DNA of 64,000 bases from Mya arenaria (lineage: Eukaryota > Mollusca > Bivalvia > Myida > Myidae): contig NC_069126.1 in NCBI RefSeq assembly GCF_026914265.1, positions 75,209,232 through 75,273,231 on the forward strand. Reading direction: 5' to 3'. Shown one piece after another: positions 50,116-60,212 of the stretch. A model generated the notes under the pieces. It worked only from the letters and a program-made list of their open reading frames with translations, was not told the DNA's origin and made no database searches. The translations under genes were made by a program, and so were the position numbers. Every line of letters begins with the position of its first letter. Positions within the stretch are counted from its first letter, which is position 1.

Positions 50116-50833
50116 CATTTACTGTTTATGTTGTGTTTTTTTGTAAATAAATATTTAAATATGCTGATGTTTTCTTTAATGTGTTACTTATGCCAACAAG
50201 GTTTTATAAAATAGACACAGTCACATGTCTCTGGTATTAGGTGTACTAAAATTTAAATTGACATCATATTGGCCGTCAGGTGAGAATATCGACTCCGCTG
50301 ATAATAGTACTGGTTTTCACACGATAAATGGTTCTTAATCACGTGTCTTGTGCATGGTATTCATTAAAGCAAACATGAATCCGTTTGTCGCTCAAAAGCT
50401 CATCAGAGCTTATGCTTCTTATGTATTCTTATGTTGAAGCCGAAGTTTTTTTAAAAATCATTGGATATGACATGAGGTCAAAGTATTTAAACAATCTGTG
50501 GCAGGTGTGCACTACTTGCACATTAGTGACAATAAAATTTGGGATTTATATGTAACATTGATTTTCATTTATTTACATTCAAACACCAGTCGAAGCATAA
50601 TACTCTTATCATCTTTATACTCGACCAATCTGCTACCTTTCACGTGTTACTGTATAAAGACACCAGTCCTTTCTATTTGATAAACCAGATAAAAAATAAT
50701 ACAAATAAAACATTGAACCATTTTTATTTTACATTCAGCTAAGACCTTATACATATATACAGCTAATAAATGGAAACAAGTGTTTCACAATGATACATTG
50801 TTCACAAATAGTTTTCAATCAACAAAGTCAGAG
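50116..50833. other. Non-coding spacer between convergent ISL2EU genes
   Basis: AT-rich, with short overlapping frames only. Probable poly(A) region of the transposase transcript (AATAAATATTTAAAT near 50146). Confidence 0.4.
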
Positions 50834-51004
50834 TTAAAGCTGCACTCTCAAACTAAAACTTTAAAAAACTGAAATTTATTCTAACAGATTCCAAATAAAT
50901 GAGATAGAGATACATTCTATTGTGAACTATCTTATAAGACTTATTCTAAGATAAAAGAAATAAATATATTTCAAAACTGTCAATCTGTGAGGGTGCAGCT
51001 TTAA
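50834..51004. mobile_element. TTAAAGC-type MITE, short copy
   Basis: TTAAAGCTGCACTCTCA at 50834 and its inverse (GAGGGTGCAGCTTTAA) ending at 51004, 171 bases. It lies at the 3' end of the YqaJ gene and may provide part of its 3' UTR. Confidence 0.7.
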
Positions 51005-51029
51005 GTTGTTATAAAACAGTTCAAAACAC

Positions 51030-52812
51030 TTAAGTTTTATAAAAGTACTTTTCAAGAATTGCGGCTCTGAAATGTGAAGTATTGAACTGGTCAAGCTTGC
51101 ATATCATGTGTGCAATAAAGTTCTCATTCCGATGAATTCTAGTGAACAAAATATCACTCAAGGTGTATATTACCAAGTCACAAAATTGTCTTTCTGCACA
51201 GAACAGCTGACCCTGAATTTGAAAATAATATGGATGCTTAGTACTCAAAGTCAGATTTCCATTTGTCTCTTTCAAGTATGGCACAGTGACTGGTGATATC
51301 TTTTTGTGTTTAGCACTGAAGGGGCACTTATCTTCAATAAGTAGGTTTTCATCTACAATGCCATCGGGTGATGCACCTAAAAACGGAAGGTTTTTTGATA
51401 CAAATATCCCACATGGTTTTACTTTGACATTATTTTTGCTTTCATATTGATGGATGGCCTCCTTTTCATACTGAATTCCATGGCGCATTGCTTCTGTAGG
51501 TTTTAATCCTTTTCCCCGAACAAAGGACTTTGCCAAGTCATGTAAGTCAGTTCTTTCTGTTGCGGTACACACACGGTGAAAATTAGATGACTGAATTCTT
51601 TTCTCTCGTTCTTCAAACCATCGGTCGTTCTTGTTTTGTCCCCTAGTATACATTTCAATGTCATCCCTGTCCTTGTCACTTAGTTTGGTTATTTTACATT
51701 GTTCCAGGAAATTGTCTTCATGAGATACTTCAAAATAATCATGGTCATTGGAAATTGCACGAATATTGGCTGGGCTGAATGTCTGAAAAATTGGTGTCTT
51801 TGATATACCCCTAAAATTCATACAAATATTGTGAAAATAGTCTTGATATCCATCAACTTTACGGAATTTTTGTGGCCGAGGGTCAAAATCTTTAATGTCA
51901 CAAATATCTGCACCGCCCAAGTTTAAATCTCGTGCCTTAAGGGGGGAACCAGTATGCTTTTTTGCTTTGTGAAATGACTGCAATTTTTCTGTGCATGTTG
52001 TCTCAACTTTAAATTCTCCATCTTTAACAAATTTACAACATGCATATATCATAGTTCTAATATGTTTGCAATGTCCAAATGGGCCTTCTCCTGCACCACA
52101 TTCACACTGTGCTTCATGAATATATCCATTCTTGTGTAAAGAAATGTCTACAACATAATTAACCTTCTTCCTCATTTCTGCTTTACATGCCCCACGAACA
52201 AAGTCCAGAGATGGTGTCGAAAACAGTCGCATGTATAGAAGAAACTTGTCGTCGTACAGGTCTTTTACCTTCCCATCAAACTCCACCCGGTACTGGTCCA
52301 TGTATTCGATGGCCTTCTCCATTGTTATTGGTGCCATTTTAGCATCTGAATTTACATCTCTGTATCCACTAGTCTTGGGCAGGCTCATGTTGAATTCTGG
52401 TAGAAGATCTTCTTCCCTGTTGAAATTCTGGTTTCTGTCATATGCCTCCAGTCTGGAAAGATACGAAATTAACTTGTGATACCATATATTGTGTTAAAAA
52501 TTTCCCCCACCCACTGTATTTTGTCGTAAAATACATGTAAACACGAGCATATAATCAGCTAAAAGTCATTGCAATAAAAACACAAAAGTGTTCACATTTC
52601 AAAGCTTTATTAACATTACTAAAATGATAAAATTATTTGTTAAACAACTTAAATTATCAAGATATCGATTTAACAACTAGTTGTCCTCGGGCTACATTTT
52701 GTCAAGTTTACCTTTCGATTAATTCCTTCTTCCGTCCAGTCAACTTTGCATTGCGTCGCCTTAGCTCCGTTTTAAGCTGGCCTAATGATAAGGTGCAAAA
52801 ATTTGAAGCCAT
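51030..52812 (-). CDS. SAP-SWIM-YqaJ exonuclease-like protein of ISL2EU element (507 aa)
   Basis: Exon 1 is 52812-52712 and exon 2 is 52452-51030 (GT-AG); the sum is 1524 nt, exactly 508 codons with the stop. Exon 1 encodes a SAP DNA-binding motif (LSLGQLKTELRRRNAKLTGR). Exon 2 has a SWIM zinc motif (QCECGAGEGPFGHCKH) and then a YqaJ/lambda-exonuclease-like nuclease fold: GIQYEKEA, LGASPDGIVD, IEDKCP and YYFQIQGQL carry the acidic and lysine residues and the Gln helix of the family. It is expected to trim DNA ends or aid element excision and repair; the precise role in ISL2EU transposition is unknown. No lesion was seen. Confidence 0.88.
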
Positions 52813-53152
52813 GTTGCGATATCAATTGAATATTTACAAATTTTATCGGAATTTTATCACCACTGTTATCGATCTGTAATACGGAAGTAAACTAGGGACC
52901 TATTCGACAACAGCGCCACCAAACGAGCACCTGTTTGACAAGGGCAGATAACCGACTAAAGTCCCCCATTGGATCAATTGCATTTATTAATTGGAAAAAT
53001 GGATTGATTTTCTTCGATCATATATCTTGTACACAATAGTAAAAGACTTCAACTTCAAACACTCCAAAACATGGTGGAGGCTAAATATATCATATCTTGG
53101 TAAGTAAAATGAAATAAGCTCGTAATTTCAAAATTATGATATTGATTAAGAC

Positions 53153-53154
<2 letters not shown>

Positions 53155-53227
<73 letters not shown>
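53155..53227. repeat. (GA)n microsatellite
   Basis: About 70 bases of GA dinucleotides with two GGGA interruptions, between the end of the nested element and the P-type transposase frame. Confidence 0.95.
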
Positions 53228-53229
<2 letters not shown>

Positions 53230-53348
53230 CGATAGCTTAACGTTGATATTAAAAAGCAAGAACTATTTAATTTAGTTAAATGATATTAATGTCATAAGTT
53301 GTTATTCTAAATGGTTACTAGATTTATTTTTATTTATTTTATTGTTAG

Positions 53349-55630
53349 GTTGCAAAGATTCCGGCTCAAAATATTTTTGCCAAGCTTATCAATGAAGGTG
53401 GTGACAAGTCAAAATTTCAGCTTGGTAAATGTATTAATTTTCTGTTCCCGTCCGTTCAATTGAAGAGAACATATTCGTCTGTAAATCAACGCACGCAAAA
53501 TATTTACCAAAACTTGATTGAAAAGAAAACAATCCAGAAAACATACACTGAATTCAAAACCATAAATCAGTGGGTACCAAGTCCATATTTTGTTTGTGGA
53601 AATGACGACCAATCCATTTTGTTTGCAGTATTTTCTGATAAAGTTAATGGGAATGCAATAATAAAGAAGATAATATTCCATACGGATGGCGATTGGTCCT
53701 TGCAAATTGGCGACACTGATGTTAAACTGGCCGATTACCATATCGATACCAGTTATTCAATAACAAGAGAATCAATATTCTATATTTGTTCTATCGTTTC
53801 ACGTTTGCAAATATGCGTCGGGAAACCAAAGGGAGAATGCAAGGGCGAAATATATGTATCCAAATATGTCATGAAAGAATTATTTGGAGAAGACAAAATT
53901 CAAACATTTCGTTCGTCTACCTGCCAAAAAGTTGTTTCACCTTTGGCATTGACCAGGACCTGTCGTAAATGCCAGTATATGTATAGAAATGCTGAAGCTA
54001 CGTTTCAATCAAATGTCGTTCTCCCAAACATTGAAAATAATACCGATGCAGAACTTCAAACTAACACCGCAATATCCTCCAATGATAATAATTATATTGA
54101 TAATAGTTTTGTTCTAAATGATGACAGCCATGCGGATATGAAATCAATTTTAGAACAAGTTCTTCCTGGAGCTCCACAAGAAATGATAAAAATGCTTTTG
54201 AATTAGAAACAAAATTTAAACAGAAACCCCAAAGGCAGACAATGGGATAAAAACACTATAAGTCTTTGTCTTTCACTTTGGTGCAGAAGTCAAATTACGA
54301 ACAATTACGCAATAGTAAAATACTTACACTTCCATCTGGAAGATGGCTTTCCTATTATAAGGAAGTCGTTGACCAAAAGGCTGGTTTTAATAAAGATGTT
54401 TTTTATGGATGAAAAATGAGGCCAGAAAATTAAAAAAATCAACAGAAGATGAATATCTAGGAGGTATTTGTATCGACGAAATGAGCATTCAAGAAGATCT
54501 TTGCTATGTTAAATCGAATGGCCATATTAAATTAGTCGGATTTGTTGACATGGGTCAAGATAGTTTTAATTTTCACCGTCTTACAGGAAACAAAGAACGT
54601 CCACTTGCTACTCATGTTTTACAATTTTCTATATCTGGGTTTAGACGGCTTTCGATTTCCGTTTGCTTGCTTCCCAGTAACCCAAACAAAAGCTGGCGAT
54701 TTACATTTTTTATTCTGGGAATCAGTGAAATTTTTGAATATATATGGCTTCCAAGTTCTTTTCATATCTATGGATGGAGCACAGACTAACCGGGATTTCA
54801 TGCACCTATTTTTCGAGAAATCAACACCTAAAGATGAGAACTTCAGTACTAAAAACATCTGGTCTCCACACCACCCAGATATTATTTTCATAATGGATTT
54901 TTCCCATGTCATAAAAAGAATACGCAATAACATTTTAAAAAGTGGCGATACAAAGTCTTGCACCCGAATTCTTCATTATAGCAACCCTATACTTCGGGAT
55001 CATTGGATTCAAGCATATAAATGGGACCGTGATAACAATTCATTTCCAATTCATCGCAAACTCACAAATGAACATTTTTACCTTACTCAAGAGTCAAAAA
55101 TGCGGAACAAATTAGCTGAAGAAACCCTTACCGGCGATATGCTTCATTTAATGGAATGTTTTCAGAATTTTCTTGGCGACAATGGTCACGAGCTTGATGA
55201 CACCATTGCTCTTTTGAAGGCGACAAGTGTAGTTATTAGCATTTTTCGAGACACCAGGCCAATAAATGATGTTTTTGATGAACGCCTTGATCAACTAGAA
55301 ACCTCTTTATCCTGGTTCAACAAATGGGAATCACATATTAAAAGTATTGATAATCTCACCAACGCCGAAAAGGACAAAAAACTCATATCAAAACAAACCA
55401 GAGAGGACATTAACTCATGTATAACTGGATTTTCGTCTCTTTGCAAGAATACATTTTCCTCTTCAAGATCGACCATTGTTCCTGCCAGAGTCGATAGCGA
55501 CGTTATAGAAAATATTTTTTGTCAACAACGAGGGATCGTAAATGGTAACAACACTAACCCCAACTTTTATCAATATTCTAAAAATATAAATACAATCTTA
55601 TTTGGACAAAATGCAAAAAAGGGGCTGTGA
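53349..55630 (+). pseudogene. P-element/THAP9-type transposase, decayed
   Basis: Four successive open pieces on the plus strand carry P-superfamily signatures in order: a Cys-pair region (CRKCQYM), NPKGRQWD, LTLPSGRWLSYYKEV, GGICIDEMSIQEDL (first catalytic Asp), FPFACFPV, VLFISMDGAQTNRDFMHLFF (second Asp), IMDFSHVIKRIRNNILKSG, and VDSDVIENIFCQQRG then NPNFYQYS (C-terminal acidic residue). One in-frame stop (54204-54206) and about three frame changes (near 54290, 54407 and 54640) break it, so it should not make active enzyme. The start is unclear: an acceptor lies at 53347-53348, while an ATG exon at 53071-53099 does not join in phase. The N-terminal THAP domain usual in this family was not found. 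It is the only transposase of the giant element proper. Confidence 0.85.
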
Positions 55631-58272
55631 ACCACTTTGTTTTAACATTGACATGCCTATTAACCCTTAGAAGAGAAAAACTGTCGATAGTGCCATTGTA
55701 AGAAAACCTTTTTCTGTCATTAATAAATGAATTTTAGATTATTTTGACATTCCACCGCCCATTCAAAAAATGATATTTTTACGTAACTAGTTTGTGCATT
55801 TAAGTGTTGCACACTTCGAGTTTATTATTTTTATATTTAAGTGCTCGAGTTATATATCAAATAGCCCGCCACGCATAAATGTTATAGTTTGATTGACTGT
55901 GTATTGTTTAAATCTCACCGCTTGTGGTCTGATCCTCGCGAGTTTGGACTGTCCTGACAGCTGGATAAGATCACAAGTTTCTATTCCGTATATAGAAAAC
56001 AGTTAAGTATCTATACTCATTCACAATTGAAATTCTAAGTTTACGTAACTTGGTTTGTTTACTTCGAAGTTATTATTTTTATATTTAAGTGCTCGAGTTA
56101 TATATCAAATAGCTCGCCACGAATGAATGTTATAGTTTTATTGACTATGTATTGTTTAAATCTCACCGTTTGTGGTCTGATCCTCGCGAGTTTGGACTGT
56201 CCTGACAGCTGGATAAGATCACAAGTTTCTATTCCGTATAAAGACAACGATTTAGTTTCTATATTCATCACTCATTTAGAATCCACGTAACGTACGTGTA
56301 TATTGGCTGTTTTTCGAGGTGTTCTTTGAGATAAAGACAATGCCAGAGTAGCCTTATGAATGAGTAAATTCACTCATTAATTTTACTATTAAATGATATA
56401 AGAAAAACAACAAACAATCTATGACATCCAGATAAGTTTTATGTACAGTTGTTAATAATTGACATATACCTTGAAGATATATTTACACAAGATGCAATTA
56501 GATATATTCTTAATCATGAAAGAAAGTATAATAGAGTACATGCATCATAATCTTACAACCGAATAAATTATCACCATATTTGTCCTTTCTTTTTCTTAAA
56601 TTAAGTATGTGTATGAACATACTGATGATAAACAAAACATAATCTGAAGTGCATGTGACATAAATGAATGAATATACTACAAGTAAAGTATATTATTACA
56701 ATAGCAACAACGCTCGTGTGATATTTTAGTTGTAAAGAGACATGAACTCTATACCAGCTAAACATTTAGCTGTGCGCCTTGCAATACAAATGCTAGCGCA
56801 TAATACATGATCATATTTACAACGCATAGATGATATAGAGCAGCAGAAATGATATAATTAAAATCAGGCATTAAAAAGGTTTGATGAACATATAAAGTTA
56901 TACAATGTTGATACCATATCGGTTAACAAGAAATGCATAGGTCTCTAAGCAACTATCAAGCGGAGGTGAAATAACTATTCCAATGTATAAGCTTCTAATA
57001 ATGGAAATAGATGTTTAAACATGGATTTTTAAAAACAGTTTAGATCCTCTCTCAGTGGACATGTTTTATAAAAGATTTATGCATTGTGAGCTAACAAGTT
57101 GCCAATTTTAGAAGTCAATATCAGATTACGGTGGAATTATCACGGTGATGCTTTTTTCACGTGACTTTGGTCACCCAATCAATATTGTGTTTAAATAGTT
57201 GTTTTAGTAATGTAATGTACATGTATAGTGACTGTATTTCGAAGTATTCTTTGGGAGGCTTTGACAACGCCATGTTTATCAGATGAATACATTCATATGA
57301 TAACATTTGTATTCATTCAAGAAGCTGTATCAGTGTATGATAATCTGAATTACGCACCGAATAAAATAACACTTTCAATGTTTGTCACTTTTCTTAAAGT
57401 CTGTATGTGAATGGACCTCATGATATCACGTTGAAACTGTATTATACCTTTAAAAATCATAATAATGAAATCATCATTTGGTGAACATATAAGGTAGACC
57501 ATGTCGATACCATAACACTTGACAAGATATACAAAAGTACATAGTAGTGCATACTTTTATATGAGTCTCTATAAGCCTCTAACACACAGAGGTAAAATAC
57601 ATAACCCATCTAAAACTTCTATGGAGCTAGACATTAAACATTGCATATCAGTTTTATAGCACTGGTAAATATCTTTAATCTACCGAAAGTCATAATGATT
57701 ATGAAAACACAAGTGTAAAATATAGAATATCTGTGAAAACATGCACACAAGGAAAAGGAAATCTATTGGTATATAGTTATATCATTTTTTATTTGGGTAA
57801 CGTTTCAACTGTTTTCCTAAGGTGGAGAGGTGACATCTTAAATTAGCCTCGGGAAACTGTTCAGAATGACCTCAATTAAAAAACTGCTTAAATCAGCAAT
57901 CATAGCCATCCCCTTATCGACCAACACTGTATGTATGTCAAAACCTATTGCATTAAGCTGTCTAGGCAGTCTAAACTCGCGATAATAAAATGAGCATTAA
58001 CATAAAATCGTTATATAATAATAATGCTCTACCACCTTGACTTATCAATATATGATTAATATCTGGCTAAGTGCTGTTTATATACATGTTCAATTTAAAA
58101 ACAGATCCAACATTTCTGACAATGTGCACCTATAAACATGAACACAGGCGATTTAGGAACTACATGCATGTAAATAAGAAAGACCACTGATCACATAATT
58201 TAACACACCAGTGTCTCAACTAGTTTAAACCATTGACAAAATTGCATCCTGATGACTTTAATCATATGTATT
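55631..58272. other. Non-coding middle part of giant element
   Basis: AT-rich DNA without genes. It holds a direct duplication (55823-56250, listed separately) and, at about 57950-57985, a lone copy of the AAGCTGTCTAGGCAGTCTAA core found in the array at 59221-59668. Confidence 0.6.
55823..56250. repeat. Direct duplication, two units of about 240 bp
   Basis: TTTTATATTTAAGTGCTCGA and the following 160 bases (including CCTCGCGAGTTTGGACTGTC and CTGGATAAGATCACAAGTTT) occur at about 55826 and again at about 56068, about 95% alike. Located 3' of the P-type transposase. Confidence 0.85.
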
Positions 58273-59033
58273 TTATCTACACACTGATTGAATAATTTGA
58301 AACAACCACTTTTGTGATAATTCACTGATGGGATGTACTCCATCAGTGAACATTGCACTAGAGAGTGATTTCCTGTGGCTTTGTTCTTGTGACGATTTCC
58401 TTTTCCTTGTTTGTATGCAGTCTAAAATAAATTTAGGTGACATATAGTTCAAATGAATATTGACATTATGTCTTATATAATCATTGACGATCTCAACCTG
58501 AGCATGCATATCTTGGTCCTTGAAAGTTTCCCACTGTGGATGATTGTTCAAACAATTCCATTTAGACCAAAACACAGGGGGAACTTCCAAAACACCAAAA
58601 TCTACATGCTCATGCTGAGATTGCAATGAAACAAATCTATCAAATATTGGCTTTAGTTCTTCAAGAAGTTGCTCTGGACGATGAAATCTTTGCAAAAGCC
58701 ATCTTTCTGGGAATTTAAAAATGTTCAAGTCACATGTAACATGCCAGAAGAGTACAATAGTCCTTCCCGGTGGAAATCCGTTCGCAGCAAGTTTTTCTTC
58801 TATAAGTCGTAAACCATCCGCAGACTTACGGCCACCTTTAAACCAAACATGGACAGCATTTCTAGGTAAAAACCGTCGGAAAGCATGAAATTGTTGATAT
58901 ATTTTCCCTTGCTGTCAGATATTATGAAGATGTTGTCGTAACACAGGTTAAATTGTAAATGTTCGTCTTCCATTTTCTTTTTGAGAAATTTACGGATTTG
59001 TCGAACATCATATGAATCTGACGACGATGCCAT
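58273..59033 (-). CDS. SGNH/GDSL-hydrolase-like protein carried by the giant element (one frame change)
   Basis: From the ATG at 59033 (MASSSDSYDVRQIRKFLKKK) the frame gives block I, IISDSKGKYI (nucleophile-Ser type motif). At about 58900 the frame shifts, then continues through VWFKGGRKSADGL (block II-like), VLFWHVTCDLN (block III-like, with TCDL as in mobile-element relatives) and ends with MFTDGVHPISELSQKW (block V Asp/His) before the stop at 58273. The order and spacing fit an SGNH hydrolase of about 250 residues. Substrate and role in the element are unknown. The frame change suggests a damaged copy or a sequence error. It lies directly downstream of the helicase/PHD unit on the same strand. 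Confidence 0.65.
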
Positions 59034-59220
59034 TCTAAATAAAAAAGACATACTGTACTTGATGATAATATATGACATAACAACTATGGCTTAATGTCAA
59101 TAATTAAAGAAATAGATACAACATTACATAAAAATTAAAGTAGGTATGTACATGTACTACCAACGTTTAGAAATAACATTATTTTGAAATGATCGGACAC
59201 ATAGAACTATGCATGAACGC

Positions 59221-59668
59221 ATTTCATTTAGCTGTCTAGGCAGTCTAAACTCGTGAAAATAAAATGCGCTCAAACATACTAATAACGATGCATAAACTTG
59301 TGAATATGGTCTATAGTTAGACAAATTGAATATATATTTTTGCCTGTGAAATAACAGAAGGACGGACGGTATAAAAGGATAACTTATAAGTTTAATTTAC
59401 ATTGTATGCCTAAACGCATTGCATTAAGCTGTCTAGGCAGTCTAAACGCGCGATAATGAAATGCCCTCAAACATACTAATAACGCTGCATAAACTTGTGA
59501 ATTTGGTCTATAGATAGACAAATTGAATATATATTTTTGCCTGTGAAATAACAGAGGGACGGATGGTTTAAAAGGATAACTTATAAGATAAATTTACATT
59601 GTTGTATGCCTAAACGCATTGCATTAAGCTGTCTAGGCAGTCTAAACGCGCGATAATGAAATGCGTTA
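59221..59668. repeat. Tandem repeat of about 200-bp units with near-palindromic core
   Basis: AGCTGTCTAGGCAGTCTAAA occurs at about 59230, 59430 and 59628, each followed by GATAATGAAATGCGCTCAAA-like text and a shared 150-base body (including TTTTTGCCTGTGAAATAACA). It amounts to two complete units plus a partial third. CTGTCTAGGCAG is nearly self-complementary. Position between the SGNH and PHD genes suggests a regulatory or protein-binding array, which is an inference. Confidence 0.85.
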
Positions 59669-59708
59669 AGGCATATATACAAAAGTATATTTAATCCTAA
59701 ATAGAGTA

Positions 59709-60212
59709 TTATCTACAAAATGGGCACAAGAACTGTTCATCGCCTTCAAAATATTCCCAGTCTTCGGATGTTATAATTCCCACGCAGCTTCCATGAACCC
59801 ACTTATTGCAATTGTCACAGCATATCCAGTCGGGTGTATTATCATGACATTTTTTACAAATAGTACAACAATCTGAAGAATCTTCATCAATGCTTGCCAG
59901 TTTTTGTTTTTTTGTTGATTTGCTTTGTTTACTTTTTGTCCGTTTGCCTTTTCCTTTATCCGATGTACTTGAAGATGTCAAAGATGATTGTGGTATAGGT
60001 TCAGAAGTATCTTTAGGTTGAGATTGATCATTAAATACTTGGGGAGTTAACATATTGTCACATTCTATAATTGCTGTTACTAGACTGTCATTCATGTTTT
60101 CTTTTGTATGTTTAGTTAATACGGGAATTTCATAGGCTTCACACAGTAATTGAAGGTCTTTCTTCTTATAAAATTGGACATTAAAGTATTTGTTGTCAGT
60201 TAATATAGTGGC
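59709..60212 (-). CDS. SAP-like/PHD-finger segment, in frame after helicase stop
   Basis: Immediately after the helicase TAA the same frame stays open for 168 codons to 59709. It has a SAP-like helix (YKKKDLQLLCEAYEIPVLTK), a Ser/Lys-rich linker, and a C4HC3 PHD finger: CTICKKCH, WICCDNCNKWVHGSCVGI, FLCPFC. PHD fingers usually read histone H3 tails. The first ATG is at 60095. Either the helicase once ran on into this segment and a TAA separated them, or the PHD part is translated on its own. No intron is visible. Confidence 0.75.
   Translation of the reverse strand, partial: ATILTDNKYFNVQFYKKKDLQLLCEAYEIPVLTKHTKENMNDSLVTAIIECDNMLTPQVFNDQSQPKDTSEPIPQSSLTSSSTSDKGKGKRTKSKQSKSTKKQKLASIDEDSSDCCTICKKCHDNTPDWICCDNCNKWVHGSCVGIITSEDWEYFEGDEQFLCPFCR

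Larger units (their letters stand above)
47842..52963. mobile_element. Nested ISL2EU/IS4EU-type DNA transposon (about 5.1 kb)
   Basis: TIR block 1 is GACTTTAG..GGTTATCTGCCC at 47842 and, inverted, at 52963. Block 2 is GGTGGCGCTGnTGTCGAnTA followed by GGTCC at 47878-47902 and 52896-52920. Between them are two convergent genes, a THAP-DDE transposase and a SAP-SWIM-YqaJ protein, the gene pair known for ISL2EU elements (relatives of PIF/Harbinger). Both frames look complete, so the copy may be autonomous. The target duplication could not be fixed. It sits inside the giant P-type element. Confidence 0.75.
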
